The notes beneath the pieces are model-generated. The model made no database searches and was not told where the DNA came from. It saw only the letters and a list, made by a program, of their open reading frames with translations. The translations under genes were made by a program, and so were the position numbers. This document shows, in pieces, positions 30,561 to 38,622 of a stretch of 64,000 bases of DNA. Source of the DNA: Pseudonocardia sediminis (lineage in GTDB: Bacteria > Actinomycetota > Actinomycetes > Mycobacteriales > Pseudonocardiaceae). The stretch is taken from assembly GCF_004217185.1 (NCBI RefSeq), contig NZ_SHKL01000001.1:3470001-3534000 (forward strand), given 5' to 3'. Within the stretch, counting starts at the first letter, position 1, and each line of letters opens with the position of its first letter.

Positions 30561-30579
30561 AAACAATCATTGGATGTTT
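30561..30579. promoter_or_regulatory. putative LysR box between lysR-type and eamA-type genes
   Basis: AAACA (30561-30565) and TGTTT (30575-30579) flank an AT-rich nine-base centre (ATCATTGGA region), an inverted repeat of LysR-box type. It overlaps the first ATG (30574) proposed for the transporter, which suggests that gene may start further downstream. Confidence 0.45.
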
Positions 30580-31569
30580 GTGATCGCGGCGGGGAGCGTG
30601 GACGCCGTGACCGCCTCCCTCGACACCCGCCGCCCGTACGTCCCCGCTCCCTCCCCGCTGTCGCCCGACCCGCGCGCCGTCGGCACCCTCCTCGCCGGGG
30701 CCGCGGCGCTGTCCTGGACCGGGATCCTGGTCGCGCTGGCCGGCACCGACGCGGCGACGGCGTCGTTCTGGCGGTGCGCGCTGGCGCTGGTGGTGCTGGG
30801 CCCGCTGGCGTGGCGGGAGGCCCGCCGTCACGGTCGTCCGGACGCGGGCATGGTGGGCTGGGCGGCGCTGGCGGGAGTGCTGCTGGGCACCGACTTCCTG
30901 CTCTGGACCCGCAGCGTGCTCGACGCCGGCGCCGGGATCGCCAACGTCGTGCTCAGCGTCCAGGTGGTGGCGTTGCCGCTGCTGGCATGGCTGGTCTCCG
31001 GCACGCGGGTGCCTCGCCGGCAGCTGCTCGCCGCGCCGGTGCTGCTGGCCGGGATCGCGCTGGCCGGCGGGGTGCTGGGCAGTGCGGGCGACACCCCGGC
31101 CCCCGTGCGCGGTGCCGTCCTGGGGGCTCTCGCCGGCCTGGCCTACGCCGGGTACCTGTTCCTGCAGCGGGCCGGGGCCCGGCGCAGCGCCGTGCACGTG
31201 TTCACCCCGGTCGCCGTGGCGACGGCGTCGGCGGCGGTGACGACCGGCCTGGCCGGGGTCGCGACCACCGGGATCGCCGTGTCGCTGCCCGCGCCGACGT
31301 GGATGTGGCTGGCGCTGCTGGCCGTCACCGGCCAGGTGGTGGCCTGGGTGCTGATCGGGCGCGGGTCGGCCGGGCTGGCCCCGGGGACGACGGCGGCGCT
31401 GCTGCTGGTGCACCCGGTGCTGTCGGTCGTCCTCGGCGTGGTGGTGCTGGGTGAGAGCCCGACGGTCGCGCAGCTGGCCGGCAGCGCCCTGGTCGTGGCG
31501 ACGGTGTGGGCCGCGACCCGGGCGCCACTACCTCGTCGACGCCCGGCTGTGGCCCCCGCCGTCGGCTAG
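30574..31569 (+). CDS. EamA/DMT-superfamily transporter
   Basis: A membrane protein of up to 331 residues with ten predicted helices in two EamA repeats. GTLLAGAAALSWTGILVALAGTDAATASFWRCALALVVLGPLAW opens repeat 1, and GAVLGALAGLAYAGYLFLQRAGAR opens repeat 2. LLLVHPVLSVVLGVVVLGESPTVAQLAGSALVV is the signature end. It probably exports a metabolite, possibly an amino acid. GTG 30598 or 30607 may be the true start because the ATG 30574 lies inside a likely LysR operator. Confidence 0.85.
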   Translation: MFVIAAGSVDAVTASLDTRRPYVPAPSPLSPDPRAVGTLLAGAAALSWTGILVALAGTDAATASFWRCALALVVLGPLAWREARRHGRPDAGMVGWAALAGVLLGTDFLLWTRSVLDAGAGIANVVLSVQVVALPLLAWLVSGTRVPRRQLLAAPVLLAGIALAGGVLGSAGDTPAPVRGAVLGALAGLAYAGYLFLQRAGARRSAVHVFTPVAVATASAAVTTGLAGVATTGIAVSLPAPTWMWLALLAVTGQVVAWVLIGRGSAGLAPGTTAALLLVHPVLSVVLGVVVLGESPTVAQLAGSALVVATVWAATRAPLPRRRPAVAPAVG

Positions 31570-31620
31570 ATGGGCGGGCCGCCGCCGTGTCGTCCGGCCC
31601 TGAGAGGGCATGCGGTCGGC

Positions 31621-32343
31621 ATGGACATCGCGGATCGGGTGGTACTGGTGACCGGGGCCTCGTCGGGGATCGGGGAGGCGACGGCGCGGTTGGCCCACGA
31701 GCGCGGGGCGCGCGTGGCGATGGTGGCCCGGCGCGCGGAACGCCTCGACCGGCTCGTGCAGGACCTGCCGGGCTCGTTCGCCCTCACGATGGACGTCACC
31801 GGGGAGTCGGCGCCGGCCGAGATCGTCCGCCGCACCGTCGAACGCTTCGGGCGGGTCGACGTGCTGGTGAACAACGCCGGGCGGGGCCTGAACCTCCCCG
31901 TGGCCGACAGCGGCCTCGAGCAGGTGCGGTCGATCGTGGAGCTCAACGTCGTCGCGGCGCTGCGGATGATGCAGGCGGTGGTTCCGGACATGCGCAGCCG
32001 CGGCGAGGGCGTCGTCGTCAACGTCAGCTCCGGGACGACGCTGATGGCGCTGCCCGGGACCGGCGTCTACGCGGCGACGAAGGCCGCGCTGGAGCAGTTC
32101 TCGGCCGTCGCCCGGGTCGAGCTCGCGCCCGACGGCATCGTCGTCAGCACGCTGCTGCCGTCGCTGACCCGGACCGAGTTCGCGGGCTCGGTCGAGGCGG
32201 GGGAGTCACGGTCCTACGACGACCTGCCCGACGACCTGCCCTTCGCGGTGCAGACCGCCGAGCACGTCGCGGAGCAGATCCTGGCCACGGTCGCGTCCGG
32301 GGAGACCGGCGTGGTCCTGGGACGCGACGGCGCGCAGGCCTGA
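31621..32343 (+). CDS. short-chain dehydrogenase/reductase
   Basis: A 240-residue classical SDR with the cofactor loop TGASSGIG (11-18 region), DVLVNNAG, the catalytic Ser in VVNVSSGT and YAATK with the catalytic Tyr-Lys. VARRAERLDRL follows the second strand and suggests NADP(H) preference through its arginines. The substrate is unknown. ATG 31621 was chosen because similarity begins there. An in-frame ATG at 31570 would add 17 unlikely residues. It follows the EamA gene by 51 bases on the same strand. Confidence 0.88.
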   Translation: MDIADRVVLVTGASSGIGEATARLAHERGARVAMVARRAERLDRLVQDLPGSFALTMDVTGESAPAEIVRRTVERFGRVDVLVNNAGRGLNLPVADSGLEQVRSIVELNVVAALRMMQAVVPDMRSRGEGVVVNVSSGTTLMALPGTGVYAATKAALEQFSAVARVELAPDGIVVSTLLPSLTRTEFAGSVEAGESRSYDDLPDDLPFAVQTAEHVAEQILATVASGETGVVLGRDGAQA

Positions 32344-32368
32344 GGCCCGGCCCGGCCGTTACCGGGGC

Positions 32369-32971
32369 TCAGCCGTTGCCGGGGGCGGCCGGGGTGTCGG
32401 GCTCGGACACGTCGTCGTCGGTGACGTCGGTCCCCGGGACGTCGGTGGTGGGCTCGTCGTCGGTGGCGCGCGGGGCGGGGACGTCCGGGTTGCCCACCGG
32501 CACCTCGAGCACGACGGCGCCGGAGCGCTCGAACGTGAACGTCACCGGGTAGGTCAGACCGGCCCGGACGGGTTCGCGCAGGTCGGTCAGCGTGATGTCG
32601 GCGCGCACCGTCGCCGGCAGAGTCTGCGCCGGGGCGACCTGGTCGTAGCCCGAGACCAGCGCGAACCCGCCGAGGATCTGGGCGTCGCCGTCGATCGAGG
32701 CGTCCTCGGCGACCGGCGAGGACACCGCCAGCAGCCGGTCGGTCGCGTCCCCGTTGTTGACGATCGTCAGCGTCAGCGGAGCGTCCTCGCCCGCGTCGTA
32801 CGCCTCGTCCCCGGCGCGCGGGGTGCTCGCCGAGATCCGCGCGTCGCGGACCGCGATCGTGCCGGTCGTGTCGTCGGCCCCGCCGGGCGCGGTGAGCTGG
32901 GCTTCGTAGCTCCCGCACCCGGTGAGCACGAACAGGGCGAGCACGGGACCGAGCACGAGAGCGGGACGCAT
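32369..32971 (-). CDS. LpqE-like lipoprotein (copper-chaperone-like beta domain)
   Basis: A 200-residue lipoprotein. The signal helix LVLGPVLALFVLTGC ends at the lipobox VLTGCGSY. The mature part is a beta-sandwich (IAVRDARISASTPRAGDEAYDAGEDAPLTLTIVNNGDATDRLLAVSSP, then VRADITLTDLREPVRAGLTYPVTFTFERSGAVVLEVPVG) of the kind found in mycobacterial LpqE and PCu(A)C-like proteins. The usual Met/His copper ligands are not evident. The tail is acidic Thr/Asp-rich. GTG 32977 is an alternative start two codons earlier. Confidence 0.7.
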   Translation of the reverse strand: MRPALVLGPVLALFVLTGCGSYEAQLTAPGGADDTTGTIAVRDARISASTPRAGDEAYDAGEDAPLTLTIVNNGDATDRLLAVSSPVAEDASIDGDAQILGGFALVSGYDQVAPAQTLPATVRADITLTDLREPVRAGLTYPVTFTFERSGAVVLEVPVGNPDVPAPRATDDEPTTDVPGTDVTDDDVSEPDTPAAPGNG

Positions 32972-33028
32972 GGGCACAGCTTCGCCGATGTCCGGTTCGC
33001 GCGCCCGACGTGATCGGTGCCGGGAGTC

Positions 33029-33853
33029 TCAGCCGATGCGTTCGGCGCCGGTGTAGACGTTGCCGGTCTCGCCCCGCAGGAACCCGACCAGCGTCATCCC
33101 GGCCTCCTCGGCCAGCTCCACGGCCAGCGACGACGGCGCCGACACCGCGACCATCGCCGGCACCCCCGCCATCACCGCCTTCTGCACCAGCTCGAACGAC
33201 GCCCGCCCGGAGACCATCAGCACGGTCCCGGTGGCCGGGACCCGCCCGGCCATCAGCTCGTGGCCCAGGACCTTGTCGACGGCGTTGTGCCGCCCGACGT
33301 CCTCGCGCACCACGAGCGCCTCGCCGTCGGCGGTGAACAGCCCCGCCGCGTGCAGGCCGCCGGTGGAGCCGAACACCTTCTGCTGCTCGCGCAGCCGGTC
33401 CGGCAGCGACACCAGGACGTCGCGGCGCAGCTCCAGCGGGTCGGCGGCGGGGGAGTAGCGGGTCTTGAGCTTCACCGCGTCCAGCGAGGCCTTCCCGCAG
33501 ACCCCGCACGACGACGTCGTGTAGAAGTTGCGCTCCACCGACGGATCCGGCGGGGCGACGCCGGGCGCGAGGTCGATGTCGAGCACGTTGTAGGTGTTGC
33601 GGCCCGCATCGTCGACGGAGTCGCAGTAGCGGGCGCTCGACAGGTCGTCGGCGGAGCCGATCACACCCTCGGTGAGCAGGAAGCCGTGCGCGAACTCGAC
33701 GTCGTGGCCGGGCGTGCGCATGGTGACGCTCAGCGGACGCCCGCCGACCCGGAGCTCCAGCGGCTCCTCGGTGACGAGGGTGTCCGGGCGCGAGCGCGAG
33801 GTGCCGTCCGGGCCCAGGCGCAGCACCGGGCGTCGCACGGTCAGCCGGCCCAT
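33029..33853 (-). CDS. fdhD: formate dehydrogenase accessory sulfurtransferase FdhD
   Basis: A 274-residue FdhD, which passes sulfur to the bis-MGD molybdenum cofactor of formate dehydrogenase and is needed for its activity. Landmarks are EEPLELRVGGRPLSVTMRTPGHDVEFAHGFLLTEGV, the reactive cysteines SSCGVCGK (C116, C119), EDVGRHNAVDKVLG, and VSGRASFELVQKAVMAG at the C-terminus. It is divergent from mobA and the structural fdh genes, forming a compact formate dehydrogenase locus. Confidence 0.95.
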   Translation of the reverse strand: MGRLTVRRPVLRLGPDGTSRSRPDTLVTEEPLELRVGGRPLSVTMRTPGHDVEFAHGFLLTEGVIGSADDLSSARYCDSVDDAGRNTYNVLDIDLAPGVAPPDPSVERNFYTTSSCGVCGKASLDAVKLKTRYSPAADPLELRRDVLVSLPDRLREQQKVFGSTGGLHAAGLFTADGEALVVREDVGRHNAVDKVLGHELMAGRVPATGTVLMVSGRASFELVQKAVMAGVPAMVAVSAPSSLAVELAEEAGMTLVGFLRGETGNVYTGAERIG

Positions 33854-33926
33854 CTCGTTCCCCCGTCCTTCGTCGACGCGTCGCGTCGTCGCCCTCCAGG
33901 GTAGGAGCCCGCGCGGCGCCGCGCCC

Positions 33927-33940
33927 TACGATCCACCGCG
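33927..33940 (+). promoter_or_regulatory. -10 hexamer for leaderless mobA
   Basis: TACGAT (33927-33932) lies seven bases before the GTG at 33940, with no ribosome site between. The distance fits transcription starting on the start codon. Confidence 0.45.
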
Positions 33941-34581
33941 TGGGCGTGGAACGGCGTGTCGGAGCCGGGATCGTGGTCGCGGGCGGGCGCTCGTCGCGGA
34001 TGGGATCGAACAAGGCGTGGCTGGACTGGCACGGGGTCCCGCTGCTGTCCCGGACGGTCGCACTGCTCGGACGGGCGCTGGACGGGCCGGTCGTCGTGGT
34101 GCGCGGCGCCGGTCAGGAGCTGCCCGAGCTGCCGGCCGGCACCGAGGTCGTCGACGACCCGGTGCCCGACCGCGGCCCGCTGCCCGCGATCGGGGTCGGC
34201 CTGGCCCGGGTGGCCGACCGTGCCGGCGCCGCGTTCGTGGCCTCGGTCGACATCCCCCTGCTGCGCCCGGAGTTCGTCGCCGCCGTGCTCGGTGCCCTCG
34301 ACGACACCCACGACGTCGTCCTGCCGGTCGCACACGGGCACCACCAGCCCCTCGCCGCCGCTTACCGGACGTCACTGGCCCCGACGATCGCCGAGCTGGT
34401 CGAGGCCGGGATCGGGCGCCCGCCGTCGCTGTTCGACCGGGTGCGCGTCCTGCGGCTGGAGGAGGCGGGACTGCTCGCGGACGCGGAGCTCGCCCGCGCC
34501 GACCCCGGGCTCGAGTCGCTCACCAACGTGAACACGCCCGGGGAGTACGAGGCCGCGCTGGCCCGGCCGTTCCCCCACTGA
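33940..34581 (+). CDS. mobA: molybdenum cofactor guanylyltransferase MobA
   Basis: A 213-residue nucleotidyltransferase that attaches GMP to molybdopterin to make the MGD cofactor used by formate dehydrogenase. It has the signature VVAGGRSSRMGSNKAWLDWHGVPLL, then DDPVPDRGPLPAIGVGL, VASVDIPLLRPE (metal-binding Asp) and NVNTPGEYEAAL at the end. It sits between fdhD and fdhA, consistent with dedicated cofactor supply. GTG start at 33940. GTG 33946 is an alternative. Confidence 0.9.
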   Translation: MGVERRVGAGIVVAGGRSSRMGSNKAWLDWHGVPLLSRTVALLGRALDGPVVVVRGAGQELPELPAGTEVVDDPVPDRGPLPAIGVGLARVADRAGAAFVASVDIPLLRPEFVAAVLGALDDTHDVVLPVAHGHHQPLAAAYRTSLAPTIAELVEAGIGRPPSLFDRVRVLRLEEAGLLADAELARADPGLESLTNVNTPGEYEAALARPFPH

Positions 34582-34627
34582 AAGGAGTGGACGACGGCGA
34601 GGCGGTTGAAACGGGTGTTGCCAGTGT

Positions 34628-34684
34628 GTGACGGTGGCCACCGGGGCGCCTATCGTGGTCCCTGCACCGCAGTTACACCTGGAG
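34628..34684 (+). promoter_or_regulatory. putative fdhA promoter and ribosome site
   Basis: GTGACG (34628-34633) and TATCGT (34651-34656) are separated by 17 bases, a plausible promoter. GGAGG (34680-34684) lies seven bases before the fdhA ATG at 34692. This suggests fdhA can be transcribed apart from mobA. Confidence 0.45.
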
Positions 34685-34691
34685 GTCGACG

Positions 34692-36623
34692 ATGCCCCGC
34701 CGCCGCAACCGCGTACGCCACGTACGGATCACCGAACCGCTGGTCCGGGAGAACGGGGAACTCCGGCCCGCGAGCTGGGACGAGGCGCTGACGCGCGCCG
34801 CGGCCGGTTTCCGCGGCGTCGCGCCCGAGCAGTTCGGCATGTTCAGCTGCTCGAAGGCCACCAACGAGATGAACTACACCGCGCAGAAGTTCGCCCGGGC
34901 GGTGATGGGCAGCAACAACGTCGACAGCTGCAACCGAACTTGACACGCTCCCAGTGTCGTCGGTCTGACGACTGTCTTCGGTGCCGGCGGCGGCACCTCC
35001 GCCTACGTCGAGGCGGAACACGCCGACCTTCTGATCCTGTGGGGCTCGAACGCGCGTGAGACCCACCCGATCTTCTTCCACCACGTGCTGCAGGGGATCG
35101 AGCGCGGCGCCCGGATGTACTCGGTCGACCCGCGCCACACCTCGACCGCGCACTGGGCGGACGCCTGGCTCGGGCTCGACGTGGGCACCGACATCGCGCT
35201 GGCCAACGCCGTCGGACGCGAGATCATCCACGCCGGCCTGGTGAACCGCGCGTTCGTCGACCGGGCCACCACCGGGTTCGACGAGTACGCGGCCACGGTC
35301 GAGCCGTACACGCTCGAACGCGGCGAGGAGATCACCGGCGTCCCGGCGGAGACGATCCGCGAGCTGGCGCACGCCTACGCCCGCGCCGACCGCGCGCAGA
35401 TCTGCTGGACACTGGGCATCACCGAGCACCACAACGCCGCCGACTACGTGTTCGCGCTGATCAACCTGTCCCTGCTGACCGGGCACGTCGGCCGGTACGG
35501 CTCCGGCCTGGTGCCGCTGCGCGGGCAGAACAACGTGCAGGGCGGCGGCGACATGGGCTCCATCCCGGCGAAGCTGCCGGGCGGCTACGACGTCGGCGAC
35601 GACGACGCCCGCGCGCGTTTCGAGACGGCCTGGGGCGGCCGTCCGATCCCGCCGGAGCCGGGCATGCACCTGTCGCAGATGTTCGAGGCGATGGAGCGCG
35701 GCGAGCTCAAGGCGCTGTACTGCATCGGGGAGAACCCGGCCGAGTCCGAGGCCAACGCCACCCACGCGCGGGCCATGCTCGAGGGCCTGGACTGCCTGGT
35801 CGTGCAGGACATCTTCCGCACGGCCACGGCGGAGCTGGCCGACGTCGTGTTCCCGGCGACGGCGGACTGGTGCGAGTACGAGGGCACCGTCACCAACTCC
35901 GAGCGCCGGGTGCAGCGGGTGCGCAAGGCGATCGAGCCGCCGGGCATGGCGCGCCCGGACACCCACATCATCTGCGACCTGGCCACGAAGCTCGGCCAGG
36001 ACTGGGGCGAGCCCACCGCGGAGGAGGTCTGGGACGAGCTGCGGTCGGTGTCGCTGAACTGGCACGCCGGCATGAGCTACGCCCGGCTGGAGGAGCTCGG
36101 CGGCATCCAGTGGCCGTGCCCGTCCGAGGACCACCCGGGCACGCCGCTGATGCACGACCGGCTCTGGTCCGACGACCCCGACGAGCTCGGGACGCCGGCC
36201 CCGTTCACCCCGGTCGAGCACGTCGCGCCGATCGACGCCCTGGACGACGACTTCCCGATCCGGCTCACCACGGTGCGGGTGCTCGACGCCTACAACTCCG
36301 GCGTGCAGACCGGCGGGTACTCCTCGCCGCTGCGCCGCCGGGAGTCGCTGCGGATGGACGCCGCCGACGCGGCGTCGCTCGGCATCGCCGACGGCGACCG
36401 GGTGCGTGTGGTCTCGCGCCGCGGCGCGGTCGAGGCACCGGTGTCGGTGGACGCGTCCCTGCGGCCGGGACTGGCGTCGTTCACCCCGCACTTCAGCGAG
36501 GAGGTCGACGTCAACGTCCTGACCAACGACGCGTGGGACCCCAAGTCCGGTACGTCGGAGTTCAAGGCGACCGCGATCCGCATCGAGAAGGTCTCCGGGG
36601 TTCTTCCGGTGGCCGGGCAATAA
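34692..36623 (+). CDS. fdhA: selenocysteine formate dehydrogenase catalytic subunit, lacking its N-terminal Fe-S domain (UGA read as Sec84)
   Basis: The molybdenum-bis-MGD catalytic chain of formate dehydrogenase, 643 residues if the TGA at 34941-34943 is read as selenocysteine. Before it the protein reads NNVDSCNRT. After it, in the same frame, it reads HAPSVVGLTTVFGAGGG, matching the N-V-D-x-C-x-R-x-U-H-x-P-S-V-x-G-L motif of E. coli FdhF. Later segments (IYSVDPRHT-type, ENPAESEAN, ATADWCEYEGTVTNSERRVQR) continue with no damage. It starts at RITEPLVRENGELRPASWDEAL and so lacks the usual 55-60-residue [4Fe-4S] domain. That domain is encoded at the end of the gene ending at 39836. It needs selABCD elsewhere in the genome. 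Confidence 0.93.
34941..34974 (+). promoter_or_regulatory. UGA selenocysteine codon with bacterial SECIS hairpin
   Basis: TGA at 34941-34943 is followed by an 18-base spacer and the apical loop GGTCT (34962-34966). The loop is closed by a perfect six-base stem GTCGTC (34956-34961)/GACGAC (34967-34972), with a two-base bulge GT below it and an outer CA/TG pair. E. coli fdhF has the same GGUCU loop at the same 18-base distance and a bulged U in the stem. This is the SelB-binding signal for Sec insertion. Confidence 0.92.
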
Positions 36624-36633
36624 GGGAGTACGC

Positions 36634-38622
36634 GTGGATCTGCACCTGTCGGAGGCGGCACCGAGCACGGTCGAACGGGACGCCATCGACACCGCGTTCG
36701 CCGCGCTCGCGGCGCCCGCACCGCGGAGGCCCGGGTCGAACGGCTCGGGGTCGAACGGTTCGGGGCCCGCCGCGGACAGGCCGACGCGGTCGGTGCACGC
36801 CGGGCACGGCGCCCGCTCGCGTCGGCACCTGCTGCTGCCGGTGCTGCACGCCGTGTCCGACGCCGTCGGGTGGATCTCCGAGGGGGCGCTGAACCACATC
36901 GCGGTCACGCTGTCGGTGCCGCCGGCGGAGATCTACGGTGTGGCGACGTTCTACGCGATGTTCTCCGTCGAGCCGCGCGCGCCGCGGGTCGTGCACGTCT
37001 GTGACGACGTGGCCTGTGGCCCGTACGGTGGCGAGGAGATCATCGCCGAGCTGGAGCGCGAGCTCGGCCCGGCGGCGGAGTCCCCGCATCTCGACGCCGC
37101 ACCGGCCGGGGGCGGGGAGCCGCCGTCGGCCTGCTGGGTCCGCAGCCCCTGCCTCGGCCTGTGCGAGCGCGCCCCGGCCGTCATGCACCAGCGCGCCGGC
37201 GAGCCCGACCTGAGCCAGGCCCCGGCCCGCGCCGTCGACGTGCTGGCCGCGGCACGGGCGACCGGCGCGCAGGTGGCCGACGACGCCGACCGGGTGTTCG
37301 CCGACGCGACCGTCAGCGCCCCGCAGACCGGGCCGCGCGGGACGCTGCCCGGCGGCGGCCCGCTGCGGCTGCTGCGCCGCGTCGGCGTCGTCGACCCCTC
37401 CAGTCTCGACGACTACCGCGCGCACGGCGGCTACCAGGGGCTGCGCCGCGCCGTCGACCTCGGGCCGACGCGCGTGATCGCCGAGCTCAAGGACTCCTCG
37501 CTGACCGGACGCGGGGGTGCCGCGTTCCCCACCGGCGTCAAGTGGGACGGCGTCTCCGGCGCCCCGGAGCGCCCGCACTACCTGGTCTGCAACGCCGACG
37601 AGTCCGAGCCCGGCACGTTCAAGGACCGGGTCCTGATGGAGGGCGACCCGTTCGCCCTGATCGAGGCCATGACGATCGCCGGGTACGTCACCGGCTCGGC
37701 GACCGGCTACCTCTACATCCGCGGCGAGTACCCCCTGGCCACCCGCCGTCTGGCCACGGCCATCGAGGCCGCGCGCTCCCGGGGCTACCTCGGCGAGGAC
37801 GTCATGGGGGAGGGCTTCGCCTTCGACATCGAGCTCCGGCGCGGCGCCGGCGCCTACATCTGCGGCGAGGAGACGGCGCTGCTGGAGTCGCTGGAGGGCT
37901 ACCGCGGGGAGCCGCGCAACAAGCCGCCGTTCCCGGCCGTGTCCGGCCTGTTCGGCAAGCCGACCGCGATCAACAACGTCGAGACGCTGTACAACGTGCT
38001 CGAGGTGCTCAACATCGGCGGGCCGCCGTTCGCCTCCGTCGGGGGCGGGCGCTCGACCGGGTCGAAGCTGTTCTGCCTCTCCGGGGCCGTGGCGAAGCCC
38101 GGCGTCTACGAGGTGGAGTTCGGGACGACCCTGCGCGAGCTGCTCGACCTGGCGGGTGGGCTGCGCGGGGAGATGCGCACGATCCTGCTCGGCGGGGCGG
38201 CGGGCGGGTTCGTGATGCCCGACCAGCTCGACGTGGTGCTCACCCTGGAGGGCGCCCGCGACATCGGCGCCACCCTCGGCTCCGGCGTCGTCCTGGTCTT
38301 CGACACCGACGCCGACCTCACCGGGACGCTGCGTCGGATCGCCGCGTTCTTCCGCGACGAGTCGTGCGGGCAGTGCGTGCCCTGCCGTGTCGGCACCGTC
38401 CGGCAGGAGGAGGCGCTGGCGCGGCTGGAGCGCGGGGCGCCGCTCGGGTCCCGCGAGACCGAGCTCGCCCTGCTCGAGGACCTGGCCCGCGTGATGCGCG
38501 ACGCCTCCATCTGCGGTCTCGGGCAGACCGCGCCCGCGGCCGTCACCTCGGCCCTGTCCCTGGGCCTGCTCGACGCACCGCCCGCTCTGAACGGGAACCG
38601 CAACGGAAAGGTCCCGCACTGA
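36634..38622 (+). CDS. formate dehydrogenase diaphorase subunit, NuoE-NuoF fusion
   Basis: A 662-residue NAD-reducing subunit. Residues 60-190 are NuoE-like with the [2Fe-2S] set C123, C128, C173 and C177. Residues 240-650 are NuoF-like: GRGGAAFPTGVKW (NADH/FMN site), the NADESEPGTFKDR flavin loop, and the [4Fe-4S] set C578, C581, C584 and C627 (ESCGQCVPCRVGT, ICGLG). It takes electrons from formate to NAD(P)+ via FMN. A short Ser/Gly/Asn linker with repeated GSNGSG occurs near residues 34-44. GTG start, ten bases after fdhA. The stop overlaps the next ATG by one base. Confidence 0.93.
   Translation: MDLHLSEAAPSTVERDAIDTAFAALAAPAPRRPGSNGSGSNGSGPAADRPTRSVHAGHGARSRRHLLLPVLHAVSDAVGWISEGALNHIAVTLSVPPAEIYGVATFYAMFSVEPRAPRVVHVCDDVACGPYGGEEIIAELERELGPAAESPHLDAAPAGGGEPPSACWVRSPCLGLCERAPAVMHQRAGEPDLSQAPARAVDVLAAARATGAQVADDADRVFADATVSAPQTGPRGTLPGGGPLRLLRRVGVVDPSSLDDYRAHGGYQGLRRAVDLGPTRVIAELKDSSLTGRGGAAFPTGVKWDGVSGAPERPHYLVCNADESEPGTFKDRVLMEGDPFALIEAMTIAGYVTGSATGYLYIRGEYPLATRRLATAIEAARSRGYLGEDVMGEGFAFDIELRRGAGAYICGEETALLESLEGYRGEPRNKPPFPAVSGLFGKPTAINNVETLYNVLEVLNIGGPPFASVGGGRSTGSKLFCLSGAVAKPGVYEVEFGTTLRELLDLAGGLRGEMRTILLGGAAGGFVMPDQLDVVLTLEGARDIGATLGSGVVLVFDTDADLTGTLRRIAAFFRDESCGQCVPCRVGTVRQEEALARLERGAPLGSRETELALLEDLARVMRDASICGLGQTAPAAVTSALSLGLLDAPPALNGNRNGKVPH

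Noticed and set aside
34692..34943. fdhA as a pseudogene because of an in-frame stop
   Set aside because: The frame continues without damage, the flanking residues match the Sec motif, and a correctly spaced GGUCU hairpin follows. Readthrough as Sec is far more likely.
36624..36633. tRNA-Sec or other selenium genes near fdhA
   Set aside because: The gaps in the fdh locus are too short and no tRNA-like fold was seen. The Sec machinery must be elsewhere.
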